Origin: Flavobacteriales bacterium
GTDB lineage: Bacteria > Bacteroidota > Bacteroidia > CAIKAF01
Assembly: GCA_026418175.1 (NCBI GenBank)
Contig: JAOABX010000008.1
Coordinates: forward strand, 1 to 64,000
Direction of reading: 5' to 3'
DNA: 64,000 nt
How positions within the stretch are numbered: position 1 is the first letter of the stretch; each line of letters begins with the position of its first letter. Made by a program: the position numbers and the translations under genes. Of the stretch, positions 49,293 through 58,392 are shown piece after piece. The notes under the pieces are model-generated. The model ran no database searches. It saw nothing but the letters and a program-made list of their open reading frames with translations, and had not been told where the DNA came from.

Positions 49293-50672
49293 TTAACACA
49301 ATTGGTATTCGGGTTGCCTGAGTAATTGCAACACAAAATGGAAAATAAGTTCTTCCCTGTATTCTGTTGTTTTTATTTCTAAAGCTTCAGCCAAATTATT
49401 ACGAGGTTGAATGAAGTAGTTAGTTAGCATTTTCTTGATTTGATCTTCGGGAACTGAGGCCATCATGGCAAAAAGATATTTCATATCAGTTTTTGCTTCA
49501 AACTGACGAAAGCGGTTTCCCAGACGCTGGGTTTCTGCCTGGTCTTTGTCTTGTATTTCTATATTTGAATTTAGCAGAATAGCATCTCCTAGTTTAAGTC
49601 GAAAGAGTAGGGTGGAGGTGTCAATCCAGGGCTTACCATCTTTCCATCCTGCTACGTTGGGTGGGTGCCCCAAAACCTGCCCCAAAATTCGTTGCGCAAA
49701 CAACATGGCCTTATCATCTTTGAATTCGATTCCGAAAGCTCTTCGAATTCCGCAAATCAATTCCAACGGAGATTTAATTTTGGTCCCTATATTTTCTTCC
49801 TCATAAAACCATTCAGATTCTATTACTTCGCGTATCAAACGACTGATATCATAACCGCTGTTATAAAATACTTCAGCTAGTGTTTCGATTTTTTTCTCAT
49901 CCGGATGCTCATTTATAAAATATAAGTAAAATTTTCGGGTGATGAATGTGGCGGTACGTCGGTCATTGAGAAGTATATTGATAATATCTTCTCCGGTAAA
50001 ATTTCCTGTTTTCCCAAGAAATTGCTTTTCTCCGAAGTCGTGATCCTTTTCATCTACATAAAAATTTCCTTCTTCATCATACCTCCAACCGGTAAACGCC
50101 CGTGCTGCTTCTTTAATATCTTGTTCAGTATAATTTCCTCTTCCCAGGGTATATAATTCCAATAATTCCCGGGCAAAATTTTCATTGGGATGATCCTTCT
50201 TGTTATTTACATTGCTTAAAAATTCAAGCATGGCCGGGTCTTTTGCGATGGCATGCAAAAGTTCTTTATAATTACCCAATGCCATTTTTCTGAGTTTGTT
50301 AATATGTAATTGCATGGCATACGCATAAGGCACAAAACATGCAAAATGATCGTGCCAGAAAAGTGCCATTTTTTCTCGCAATTGCTCTTTGCTGAATGTA
50401 AGTATATTTACCCAGGCAATATTCAAATCCATCAGCTCTTCCAGATTGATTTTTCTGAATGCTATTCGCTGAGCTTTGCTGAGCCGGCCTTTTTTCCTCC
50501 ATAATGAAGCCTTTGGTTTACTCGCAATATCCAGAGGTTCAAAGGAGTAAGAACGATGAAATATTTCTGTTATTAGTTCCTTTTTATTTAGTTTTTCAAG
50601 CCTTGGAAACTCACTAATATCGGGGCCGAACCCAAAGCGCCAGCTAACATGTGCGATATGCCGAATATCCAT
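49293..50672 (-). CDS. DUF1800 family protein
   Basis: 459 residues, helical. Family motifs are KMALFWHDHFACF, NENFARELLELYTLG with EAARAFTGW, and near the end LGHPPNVAGWKDG with STLLFRLKL. The role is unknown. No signal peptide is visible, though its usual partner DUF1501 (the next gene) has a Tat signal, so it may leave the cell with the partner or stay inside. ATG 50672 begins MDIRHIAHVSWRFGFGP, the usual family opening. Confidence 0.9.
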   Translation of the reverse strand: MDIRHIAHVSWRFGFGPDISEFPRLEKLNKKELITEIFHRSYSFEPLDIASKPKASLWRKKGRLSKAQRIAFRKINLEELMDLNIAWVNILTFSKEQLREKMALFWHDHFACFVPYAYAMQLHINKLRKMALGNYKELLHAIAKDPAMLEFLSNVNNKKDHPNENFARELLELYTLGRGNYTEQDIKEAARAFTGWRYDEEGNFYVDEKDHDFGEKQFLGKTGNFTGEDIINILLNDRRTATFITRKFYLYFINEHPDEKKIETLAEVFYNSGYDISRLIREVIESEWFYEEENIGTKIKSPLELICGIRRAFGIEFKDDKAMLFAQRILGQVLGHPPNVAGWKDGKPWIDTSTLLFRLKLGDAILLNSNIEIQDKDQAETQRLGNRFRQFEAKTDMKYLFAMMASVPEDQIKKMLTNYFIQPRNNLAEALEIKTTEYREELIFHFVLQLLRQPEYQLC

Positions 50673-51118
50673 ATTGGAGCAGTATTTGATTTTATTTCAA
50701 TAAAGAAGTGAATAAAGCTTTATATTTTACCGGAAAAGATTGTGCCAAAGAAGAAAATTTGTAATACTTAGAATAAATCCAATGTTAATTTAGTCTCAAA
50801 ACATGCTTTCCTATAGGATATTTGCATTTTTTTGGATTATATCATATTATGTAAGTCTTCGAGAAATCAAAAGTTTATACCGGCACTTCTTTATGATATC
50901 TATTTTTTTAATCATAATCAGGAATCATGTTGCTTCTTTTGAAATATAGAATTGTTTTTTACGAAATGTTAATATAACGTTTTTACGATTACGTTCATTG
51001 TTCTTGGGCTGACAACAAGATAGGAGCTAAGGGGATGAAGTTTCTACCAATACATAAATAAGATATTGTTGATTGAGGCTTTTAATAAGGATAAGATATA
51101 AAAACCTAATAGCATAGG
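50673..51118. other. AT-rich intergenic region
   Basis: About 445 bases without a convincing gene. It contains a 48-codon frame (50803-50949, +, hydrophobic) with no ribosome binding site, which I do not call, a short inverted repeat AACGT/ACGTT near 50990, and at the right end a weak hairpin that serves the gene ending at 51119. No promoter consensus for the DUF1800 gene was found. Confidence 0.5.
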
Positions 51119-51120
51119 TT
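51096..51120 (-). terminator. weak terminator after the GT-C gene
   Basis: AACCTA (51103-51108) with TAGGTT (51115-51120), followed on the minus strand by TTTTTAT. The stem has only six pairs and overlaps the stop codon, so it is weak. Confidence 0.45.
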
Positions 51121-52654
51121 AATTATTAAATTTTGGATTTTTGAAAATGGTCATAATTTCTAATCCATCCACCGTTAAAGAATAAATTTTTTCTGTATAA
51201 TCATATACCGGATGAAACCGATAATTGGTTACAAAGTATTTGCACGATAAATAATCTGTTAGTTTTAACTTTTGTAGTTCTTCGTTAGTAAACCAAGCCA
51301 AATTGTATAAACCGGGAGGTGTTTCATACTGTACTACAATTGGTTTTTCTTTTAATTCATAAATTAGGAATTCCCAAGCATACCTATAGCTTAATCCCCA
51401 ATAATCCATCTCATAACGAAGGTGGATGTTTTTACCGGCCAATGCATTAAAATATACATATTGATGAGGGTTGTTTTTAATCATAAAATAACCGGTTACA
51501 AGTATTTGCCAAGTGAAAGCCCCATAAAAAAAAGTTTTAGTTAAAAATTCTATTTTTCCTGTTGGTGTTCTTTTAATAACCTTTTTTATTAACATCAGCA
51601 TTATAAGTATCATGGCCGGATAAATGAAAAATAAATGTCGCCATTCATCATAAATATGTGAACCTAAAACAATCACCATAAGCCAGGGTATAAAAATCCA
51701 AACAATCAACAAAGCTTCTTTCCATTGTGATTTTAAGAATATTCCTGGTTTTTTTATAAAATCAATAATTGATATGAAAGTGCCGGAAAGAAAAAGGATA
51801 GTCCATAATATTGGAACCGAAATACCTATCCAAACGGGTACATAATACCAAGGCAAATCAGCCGGTTTGATGTATTTTCCCATAAACAGTACCGGGTCAT
51901 CAAATGGAAAATGGCTCATCATTTTAAACGCTTCTTGCACATGAAATATGGGGTTAGGCCATAGCACAGGAACACACAGATACACACAAAGCGGATAAAG
52001 GATAATATATAATCCCAGCCATTTAAGTTGAAGCAACCGCAAATTTCCGTTTAATATATTCAACAGAAAAAAACTTCCTATTATAAAAGGAACCATTATT
52101 CCCAATATACGCATACCGAATAATGCTCCTGAAAACAAAGAAAGCAACAATAAGTTACGGGCTCTAGGTTTTTGAATAAATCCAATTCCATAATACATGC
52201 TGATAATAAAAAATGAAAGGAAGGGAATGTCTTTAGAATTGTAGAACCCATGGGCATAAATTCGGGGTGTCAAAATTAAAATTAATATGCCTAGTAAGGC
52301 TAGTCGCCAGTTACCAACAATGCGTAGAGCCAGCAAATACAAATAAACAGCCCCAATCCAAAAAATTAAGAAATTGAGCAAATGACGGGAATAATAAATG
52401 GTACGGCCGGATGTTAAATGCAACCATTTTTCAGGTAAAACATTTAATAATTCACAAGTGGAATTGTGATATTTGTTTTGAATGTTAAATAACTCGGCAC
52501 TTTTTCCGGTTACATAATCATAACATAACAAGCCCATTTCACGTTGCATAGGCTCGTCCCAAGAAATACCATATTTTTTAAAATTCAATATTCCAATTAA
52601 TAAAAATATTCCAAAAAAAACTGCAGGAAATAACTTGTATGTTTTTACTTTCAT
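51119..52654 (-). CDS. GT-C type membrane glycosyltransferase
   Basis: 511 residues with about 11 membrane segments. The first outside loop carries ISWDEPMQREMG, the acidic motif of PMT/ArnT-like GT-C transferases that use polyprenyl-phosphate sugars, and GFYNSKDIPFL lies in the next region. The C-terminal part (about 420-511) is soluble. The acceptor is unknown; lipid A, cell-wall glycan or protein are all possible. ATG 52654 is chosen over TTG 52660. It stands alone, divergent from the ECF sigma operon. Confidence 0.82.
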   Translation of the reverse strand: MKVKTYKLFPAVFFGIFLLIGILNFKKYGISWDEPMQREMGLLCYDYVTGKSAELFNIQNKYHNSTCELLNVLPEKWLHLTSGRTIYYSRHLLNFLIFWIGAVYLYLLALRIVGNWRLALLGILILILTPRIYAHGFYNSKDIPFLSFFIISMYYGIGFIQKPRARNLLLLSLFSGALFGMRILGIMVPFIIGSFFLLNILNGNLRLLQLKWLGLYIILYPLCVYLCVPVLWPNPIFHVQEAFKMMSHFPFDDPVLFMGKYIKPADLPWYYVPVWIGISVPILWTILFLSGTFISIIDFIKKPGIFLKSQWKEALLIVWIFIPWLMVIVLGSHIYDEWRHLFFIYPAMILIMLMLIKKVIKRTPTGKIEFLTKTFFYGAFTWQILVTGYFMIKNNPHQYVYFNALAGKNIHLRYEMDYWGLSYRYAWEFLIYELKEKPIVVQYETPPGLYNLAWFTNEELQKLKLTDYLSCKYFVTNYRFHPVYDYTEKIYSLTVDGLEIMTIFKNPKFNN

Positions 52655-52771
52655 ACCCAAGGTTCGTAGTTCGAAGGTACCTATTTGTAATTGAAATTAA
52701 AAGATTTGAGAAACGGATTAAACCATTTGTAAATTATAGAGTCATAAATAACGAAAATTACAATGTAGCAC

Positions 52772-53314
52772 ATGGGCGAACCTGAAGAACAAGAATTATT
52801 ACATTTACTTAGGAATCCGCTTACAAAAGAAAAGGGGCTTCGTTTGCTCATTGAAACTTATCAGCAACGTTTGTATCAACTCATTCGACGCATGGTGATT
52901 TCTCATGACGATACCGATGAAATTCTTCAATTAATTTTTATCAAAGTATGGAAAGGAATACCCGGGTTTAGAGGTGATTCTGGGCTTTATACATGGATTT
53001 ATCGGATTGCTATTCACGAAGTACTCAATTTTTTAAACCAAAAAAAGAAAAGAGCTTGGATAAACGATAAGATTGTGATGCCTGGTAATAAAGATGATGT
53101 TTGGATTGGTTTTACCGGCGATGAATTACAGAAAAAATTGTTAGAGGCAATGCAATTGTTACCAGAAAAACAGCGGGCTGTTTTTAATCTTCGATATTTT
53201 GAAGAAATACCATACGAACAGTTGGCTGTTATTACCGGCACGTCAGTAGGGGCATTAAAAGCGTCATACCATCTTGCAGTTAAAAAAATTCAAGAATATT
53301 TTTTAAATCATTAA
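52772..53314 (+). CDS. ECF-type sigma factor
   Basis: RNA polymerase sigma factor of the extracytoplasmic function group, 180 residues. Region 2 is YQQRLYQLIRRMV with DDTDEILQLIFIKVWKG and the -10-reading FRGDSGLYTWIYRIA; region 4 is LPEKQRAVFNLRYFEEIPYE with a helix-turn-helix TGTSVGALKASYHLA. It is followed in the same direction by a single-pass membrane protein (probably its antagonist) and a Spy-like periplasmic protein, which fits envelope-stress sensing. No TAnnTTTG element is seen upstream, so it may read its own promoter. Confidence 0.92.
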   Translation: MGEPEEQELLHLLRNPLTKEKGLRLLIETYQQRLYQLIRRMVISHDDTDEILQLIFIKVWKGIPGFRGDSGLYTWIYRIAIHEVLNFLNQKKKRAWINDKIVMPGNKDDVWIGFTGDELQKKLLEAMQLLPEKQRAVFNLRYFEEIPYEQLAVITGTSVGALKASYHLAVKKIQEYFLNH

Positions 53315-53342
53315 ACCTTTTATTATTAAATGAATCAAACAA

Positions 53343-53807
53343 ATGGTAATGGATAACAACGAATTAAATATTCCAGGGCTCAAACCAAAGCCCAACTTGT
53401 TTGAAATGCCGGAAGGGTATTCAAATGAGTTGGAAGAAAAGTTAATGGCACAGACCCTTAATCAACATCAACTAACCCTTAAAAAAGAGAGAAAAATCAA
53501 ATTGTATGCTTGGGGTACGTCGTTAGCTGCTTCAGTATTCTTTGCTATTTGGATGATTTATTCTGTGTATTTTAAGAATAATATTTCAAATGTTTCTGAT
53601 CATTTATGGACTGAAGAAGATGAATGGGTAGATGCATTTTCAGCCGGAGGTGAATATGAACTAATAGATGAAGATTTTGTGCAATTAACTACACTGCTTT
53701 TAGAAGAAAAAGAAAAAGAATCTGCTGTTCAGGCCATTGAATCTTGGCTATTACAAGAAGAAGTAGAGGAAGAAGTGGTGGTAGAAGTTTTAATTACAGA
53801 GGTATAA
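53343..53807 (+). CDS. Probable anti-sigma factor, single-pass membrane protein
   Basis: 154 residues: a short cytoplasmic N-terminus with NIPGLKPKPNLFEMPEGY, one membrane segment (about 53-76, SLAASVFFAIWMIYSVYF) and a periplasmic part that is strikingly acidic, ending in a Glu/Val-rich tail (EEVEEEVVVEVLITEV). No zinc or ASD domain was seen, so the anti-sigma call rests on position directly after the ECF sigma gene (28 bases) and on topology. ATG 53349 is an equal start. Confidence 0.6.
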   Translation: MVMDNNELNIPGLKPKPNLFEMPEGYSNELEEKLMAQTLNQHQLTLKKERKIKLYAWGTSLAASVFFAIWMIYSVYFKNNISNVSDHLWTEEDEWVDAFSAGGEYELIDEDFVQLTTLLLEEKEKESAVQAIESWLLQEEVEEEVVVEVLITEV

Positions 53808-53824
53808 TTTTAAACTTCAGAAGT

Positions 53825-54301
53825 ATGAAAACAAAAATGAGTTTAGTAATTTTAATTTTCACAACAGCGTTTGCAGCATTAGCGCAATTACCTGGAAAGG
53901 GAAAAAAAGAAGAGATTAAGGCAGAACGCCGGGCTTTTATAGACCGATTTGTTGGTTTATCTGGTACAGAGGCTGAAAAGTTTTGGAAACTAGAAGAAGA
54001 ATTACATGTAAAACTTCACGAAATTAGAAAAACCATGCGTCAGGAGTTCAAAGCTATAAAAGATAAAGGTATTGAAAATGCCACAGATACCGAATTAAAA
54101 CGCGCCATGGATAATCGCTTGAAATATGAACAAAAAATGCTTGACTTACGCCAAGAATACCATACACGTTTTATTGATTTGATTGGCGTAAAAAAAACTG
54201 CTAAGTTTTATGAAGGTGAACGAGAATTTAAAAAACAACTTTTAAAGAAGCTTAAAGATAGTGGCCGAGAATTTGGCCCTCCGGATGAAGACGAAGATTA
54301 A
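53825..54301 (+). CDS. Spy/CpxP-like periplasmic protein
   Basis: 158 residues with a signal peptide (MKTKMSLVILIFTTAFAALAQ). The mature part is highly charged and helical: AERRAFIDRFVGLSGTEAEKF, LKLHEIRKTMR-type heptads, and YEQKMLDLRQEYHTRFIDLIG, the LTxxQ-like pattern of Spy/CpxP relatives, which bind unfolded proteins in the periplasm. A tail of acidic residues ends it. It follows the probable anti-sigma gene by 17 bases and has a terminator, so the three-gene operon looks like sigma, sensor and output. Confidence 0.7.
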   Translation: MKTKMSLVILIFTTAFAALAQLPGKGKKEEIKAERRAFIDRFVGLSGTEAEKFWKLEEELHVKLHEIRKTMRQEFKAIKDKGIENATDTELKRAMDNRLKYEQKMLDLRQEYHTRFIDLIGVKKTAKFYEGEREFKKQLLKKLKDSGREFGPPDEDED

Positions 54302-54305
54302 TCAA

Positions 54306-54331
54306 TGAAAGCCCCTTATGGGGCTTTTTTT
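54306..54331 (+). terminator. intrinsic terminator after the Spy-like gene
   Basis: AAAGCCCC (54308-54315), TTAT loop, GGGGCTTT (54320-54327), then T residues. Confidence 0.92.
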
Positions 54332-54415
54332 ATTCTTTTTGATTAAATAAAAATTGACGCCATTCAAAATTCTAGAATTTATAGGGTAAAGGATGGACAA
54401 CATTTTATCGCAAAT

Positions 54416-54990
54416 TTATTCGGGTTGATTCCAGGCAATTTCAACGGATGACTCTAAAATACTGTATGCGTTGCTAAAAAGGCTTATACTATCGTTGCAA
54501 GCTTTTAAAAACCGATGTACAATTCGCACATTGTTCAATTCTTTTTTTGACAAAGCTTCAGGAGCCATACATGACGTAACAATTTCAAACAAATGATTGT
54601 AGGCATCATTACCACTGACTAACTGGATTTTATATATAATGGACCACAGAAGGTAATTTATTTTCGGACGAAGTGTCAGTAATTGCTTGTTGCTGGTAAC
54701 GCTATCCGGATTCAAATATTACGGGTGAAAACAGATTCAACTTCAAATGTTCGAATTCTTGAATTTTTTCAATGGCAAGCAATGAAAATGGAAGCTTGAT
54801 TAAACTGGTCGAATAGAAATAATTTTTTGGAATTGTTCCAAATGTGTACGTGTTGAGTTATGGATGTGTTTGTGAATGATTGTGTTGTCTATTGGTAAGT
54901 AACTTGAATCCAGTATTTCGTGTAATCTGGAATTAGATGTTTTAGTTCAGTTTTTTTTTATTCAATTATGAATCTATTAGATTTTGAGCC
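54416..54990 (-). pseudogene. Serine hydrolase (class A beta-lactamase-like) pseudogene
   Basis: Three pieces in two frames on the minus strand join into one family pattern. First LIPDYTKYWIQVTY (near 54948-54900). Then, after a frameshift and across a TAA at 54858-54860, LNTYTFGTIPKNYFYSTSLIKLPF, in which S-L-I-K (codons 54806 to 54795) is the SxxK motif, continuing IEKIQEFEHLKLNLFSP to a TAG at 54702-54704. After a second frameshift comes IIYKIQLVSGNDAYNHLFEI (SDN motif as SGN) and VRIVHRFLKACN, ending at 54416. The C-terminal third, including the KTG motif, is missing. Homologs in the phylum are exported serine hydrolases. The 5' limit is uncertain. Confidence 0.75.
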
Positions 54991-55027
54991 ATTGATTGAA
55001 GCATCAAAATAAACATGAAGACTATGT

Positions 55028-56227
55028 TCAGTCAATTAATTTTTCATCTTCTTGAAGGAGGTGTTGACGAATAAAAATGGAATAAAACAAGCAAAAGAAA
55101 ACCACACCACTTTGCCGGTTCAGGATGTTTTCGCCCAGCATAATAATAGAAGAAAGTACTAAGAATGAGAGAAAAAGTAAATTGTGGTATTTCCAAGCAA
55201 CAATCAATCCGGCTATGAGGATGAGAATCAAAAAAAGAAAGCCCGGTAAGCCAAGCGATAAAAGATAGTCAAGGTATTGGTTATGGGTGTTATAAGCATG
55301 GTTTTTAAAAACTAAATCATTGCCATAGCATTCATTTAATTTTTTTTGCGTTTCAGTAGGCCCAAAGCCCAAAGGCAGAGCTATCGGAATCAGTGAAATA
55401 GCACATTTACTAATTACCGTACGAACTTTGAGGGAATTACTGGCTGTTTGATCTTTTTTGAATGAAACAAATTCAGCTGTGCGTGGATTAACAGAAAACA
55501 TACCCCCCAGTAATGCAAGTAAGGTTATCATTGTTACAACCTTCCAAACAATAGATAGTTGTTTATTTAGAAAAATCATCATTACCCATGAAGCAGCACC
55601 AGCAATCCATACCAACCGGGCTGCCAGAAAATATGTAAAAAAGAATAAAATGATAGCAATGACAATGTGCAGATGATTGATTGATTTACTGAAATTAGGA
55701 TATGCATAAAAAAGAAATAATATAGAATAAACAGCCATAAGGGAAAGATAAGTAGGATGAATGTGAATCAGCTGATTGATTTCGTTTCGATATCTGAATA
55801 TAAAATCATGCTGTTCGATTGCTGTTATTTTAAATCCGAACAATAAAAAATAAATACTGGTAGCAACAGCTAATGCTGCCATACTATATGCCAATATTCG
55901 ATGAAACAAAAGAAGATGAATAGATGGTACAATTTTTTTTAAAAACAAAATGCATAGTGGAAATACCCAAAAACTATGTGCTTTTTCTACCGCGAACCAA
56001 TCTGTTTTATTTTGACTTACCCATGCTTGTATGAGTAATAAAAAAAAAGGAGAAGCGAGCAACATTCCCCAGAAATATTTTTTATCATCGGTTTTTTTAA
56101 AATCTAAGAGAAACAAGGAGAGTACCCCCCAAATTGCAATTAAATACGTTACCCATTGCTGTGGGATAATGGGTATAGCAGCTAATAAATAAGTAAATAT
56201 TCGATGGATGTTAACTATAAACTGCAT
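55028..56227 (-). CDS. O-antigen ligase-like membrane protein
   Basis: 399 residues with about 11 membrane segments and a large polar loop (about 270-320) carrying LGFGPTETQKKL and HAYNTHNQYLDYLLSLGLPG, the pattern of the O-antigen ligase/polymerase family (Wzy_C). Such proteins join undecaprenyl-linked glycan to lipid A core or polymerise it. It overlaps the start of the upstream glycosyltransferase gene by 13 bases and is the last gene of the minus-strand run that begins at 60134. Confidence 0.85.
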   Translation of the reverse strand: MQFIVNIHRIFTYLLAAIPIIPQQWVTYLIAIWGVLSLFLLDFKKTDDKKYFWGMLLASPFFLLLIQAWVSQNKTDWFAVEKAHSFWVFPLCILFLKKIVPSIHLLLFHRILAYSMAALAVATSIYFLLFGFKITAIEQHDFIFRYRNEINQLIHIHPTYLSLMAVYSILFLFYAYPNFSKSINHLHIVIAIILFFFTYFLAARLVWIAGAASWVMMIFLNKQLSIVWKVVTMITLLALLGGMFSVNPRTAEFVSFKKDQTASNSLKVRTVISKCAISLIPIALPLGFGPTETQKKLNECYGNDLVFKNHAYNTHNQYLDYLLSLGLPGFLFLILILIAGLIVAWKYHNLLFLSFLVLSSIIMLGENILNRQSGVVFFCLFYSIFIRQHLLQEDEKLID

Positions 56228-57339
56228 ATTATGCCGGCATGTTTTTCTAAAAAAGCAGCCATTTCCTGATGAAAACGCTGGCGATTAAACTTTAATGCCT
56301 GTTGTCTGATTTTATTAGGATCAAATTGGCTTTGTTGATTTTCAAATCTGTATATAGCATCAACGATGCTTTTTACGGTTTGGTGATGAAAGAAAATGCC
56401 GTTCTTTTCATTGTGTACGGTTTCCAATACGCCGCCTTTTCCAAATGCAATTACCGGAGTGCCGCAGGCCATGGCTTCTACAGGGGTAATACCAAAATCT
56501 TCTTCGGCGGCAAAAACAAAAGCCTTGGCACGTTGTAAATAATATCGAAGTACTTCGTAGGTGTCGTACTTTATCATTTCAATGTTGGAAGTTGAAATGC
56601 TTTTTATTTTTTTCCAATCAGGCCCATTGCCAATGATGATGAGTTTTTTATCCGGCATTTCAGAAAATGCTTTAGCAATAAGGTCAATTCGTTTGTAGGG
56701 CACTAACCTAGATGCTGTAACGTAATACGATTCTTTTTGTCCAGAAGGAACAAAAAAGTCGGTATTTACCGGTGGATAAATAACAGTTGATTCTTTATGA
56801 TAATTTTTTTTAATCCGATTTTGAATATACTTTGAATTAGCGATAAAGAAATCCACATCTGTTGAAGTTGCAAAGTCCCAGTTGCGAATATTTCGCATCA
56901 GGGGTTTGGCAGCCAGACGCTTCCAGCCTTTGTTTAGCCCATGATCGCTAATATATTGCTGACGCATGTCCCAAATATATCGCATGGGCGTATGGCAATA
57001 TGAAATATGGATTTGCCCAGGGTGTTTATGTACACTTTTTGCTACTGAATGTGAAGATGAAATAATTACATCAAACCCCTGGGTGCGAAAAGCACGAATG
57101 GCTCGGGGAAACAATGGAAAAAAATATTTGTAATTTTCTTTAATGCCTGGAATCAATTGTAAAAATGAGGTATGCGGTTTTTTCCCAAAAATAAATTCTT
57201 CCCGGTCTTCGTCAGACAGAAAGTCCATCAAAGTAAATAGGGTTATATTCTGGTTGCGAAGTAGATACAAGATTTCCCGGAGCACTTTTTCTGAACCTCC
57301 GGGGGTAATTAGCCAATCGTGTATAACTGCAATTCGCAT
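56215..57339 (-). CDS. Glycosyltransferase family 4 (WbaZ-like)
   Basis: 374 residues with a GT-B fold: N-terminal VIHDWLITPGGSEKVLREIL, YCHTPMRYIWD in the middle, and the GT4 donor motif AEEDFGITPVEAMACGTPVI. GT4 enzymes move sugars from nucleotide donors with retention of configuration; WbaZ relatives work on O-antigen or exopolysaccharide. The gap to the upstream glycosyltransferase gene is 36 bases. Donor and acceptor are unknown. Confidence 0.9.
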   Translation of the reverse strand: MRIAVIHDWLITPGGSEKVLREILYLLRNQNITLFTLMDFLSDEDREEFIFGKKPHTSFLQLIPGIKENYKYFFPLFPRAIRAFRTQGFDVIISSSHSVAKSVHKHPGQIHISYCHTPMRYIWDMRQQYISDHGLNKGWKRLAAKPLMRNIRNWDFATSTDVDFFIANSKYIQNRIKKNYHKESTVIYPPVNTDFFVPSGQKESYYVTASRLVPYKRIDLIAKAFSEMPDKKLIIIGNGPDWKKIKSISTSNIEMIKYDTYEVLRYYLQRAKAFVFAAEEDFGITPVEAMACGTPVIAFGKGGVLETVHNEKNGIFFHHQTVKSIVDAIYRFENQQSQFDPNKIRQQALKFNRQRFHQEMAAFLEKHAGIICSL

Positions 57340-57375
57340 GGTATGTTATTCGCGTGCTAAAAGTACAAGTAAAAA

Positions 57376-58392
57376 TCACAATTTCTGCAAAGCGCGCCAT
57401 AATTGAAGCCCTTGAACTGCCATGGTGAATTTTTGATGAGGAGCCGGCGATTTGATATATGATAAATTATATGTATTGATACGTTCTGCCAGGGTAGCTG
57501 CAGCATTTGATTGATGTATTTCAAAAAATTCTGCCCGACCGGAATACAATTCCCGATGAACAGGAATGTTTGAAATGAGTACTGGGCATCCATGCTGTAT
57601 AGCTTCAAGCACAGGCAGGTTGTACCCTTCATAAAATGATGCGCTTATTAATACCGATGCTTTGCTGTAAAGTAGGCTTAGTTCTTCTTCTTGAATATTA
57701 TTTAAAAGCTGAATACGTGGATGCGTTTTTAATTTATAAATCAGGGCTTTGTCTGTATGAAAGTTAGAAGAAAATCCACCTACAATGACCCATTGCCAAT
57801 CATTAGAACACTTTAGAAATGCATCCAACATCAACCGATAGTTTTTTCGCGGTTGAATGGTTCCCACAGAAAGTATAAATTTTTCTCTGGTGTGTGTGTT
57901 TGAAACAATTTCAGCAGTATTATATATTACCTGGATGTTAGAAGAAGGTATTTTAAAACTACAACAAATTTCATCTGCCATAGTTTCGCTTACTGTAAAG
58001 ATTCGAATTGCTTTGTTAGCAATTTTCGGAATAAGCCAATTATAATATGCTGAAAACAGAGGATGAAATGTATTTGGATAATGCCGAAATGCTAAATCGT
58101 GAATAGTAATAACCTGTGGTTGATAATTTAATGGAGCTGTATTGCAAAAATTTATCAGCAACGGATGATTTTGTTTTTTCAAGTATGCGGGAAGTGACCA
58201 TTGTTCCCAAGCGTGTCCAAAAAATTTTCCGGTTTGTATAGTCTTCCAGTCGGTTGATATAATTGATTTTGATGGAGTAACAATTTTAATATCATCATCC
58301 TGTTGCATCAAGTATTTACTGAACCTCCGGGCAAATTGTTGAACACCGGTAATAGGTTGCGTAAGGAAACGACCATTAATACGTATCACCAT
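57376..58392 (-). CDS. Glycosyltransferase family 4
   Basis: 338 residues, GT-B fold: RFLTQPITGVQQFARRFS at the N-terminus, VITIHDLAFRHYPNTFHP, SVGTIQPRKNYRLMLDAF and the donor motif SFYEGYNLPVLEAIQHGCP. It shares seven bases with the end of the steroid-reductase-like gene, so the two are coupled. Together with the next glycosyltransferase and the ligase it should build a surface glycan. Confidence 0.9.
   Translation of the reverse strand: MVIRINGRFLTQPITGVQQFARRFSKYLMQQDDDIKIVTPSKSIISTDWKTIQTGKFFGHAWEQWSLPAYLKKQNHPLLINFCNTAPLNYQPQVITIHDLAFRHYPNTFHPLFSAYYNWLIPKIANKAIRIFTVSETMADEICCSFKIPSSNIQVIYNTAEIVSNTHTREKFILSVGTIQPRKNYRLMLDAFLKCSNDWQWVIVGGFSSNFHTDKALIYKLKTHPRIQLLNNIQEEELSLLYSKASVLISASFYEGYNLPVLEAIQHGCPVLISNIPVHRELYSGRAEFFEIHQSNAAATLAERINTYNLSYIKSPAPHQKFTMAVQGLQLWRALQKL

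Noticed and set aside
50803-50949. 48-codon hydrophobic frame in the AT-rich gap
   Set aside because: No start context or homology that I know; AT-rich DNA yields such hydrophobic frames by chance.
54416-54715. A 99-codon frame as an intact hypothetical gene
   Set aside because: It has only a TTG start and is the middle part of the serine hydrolase pseudogene.
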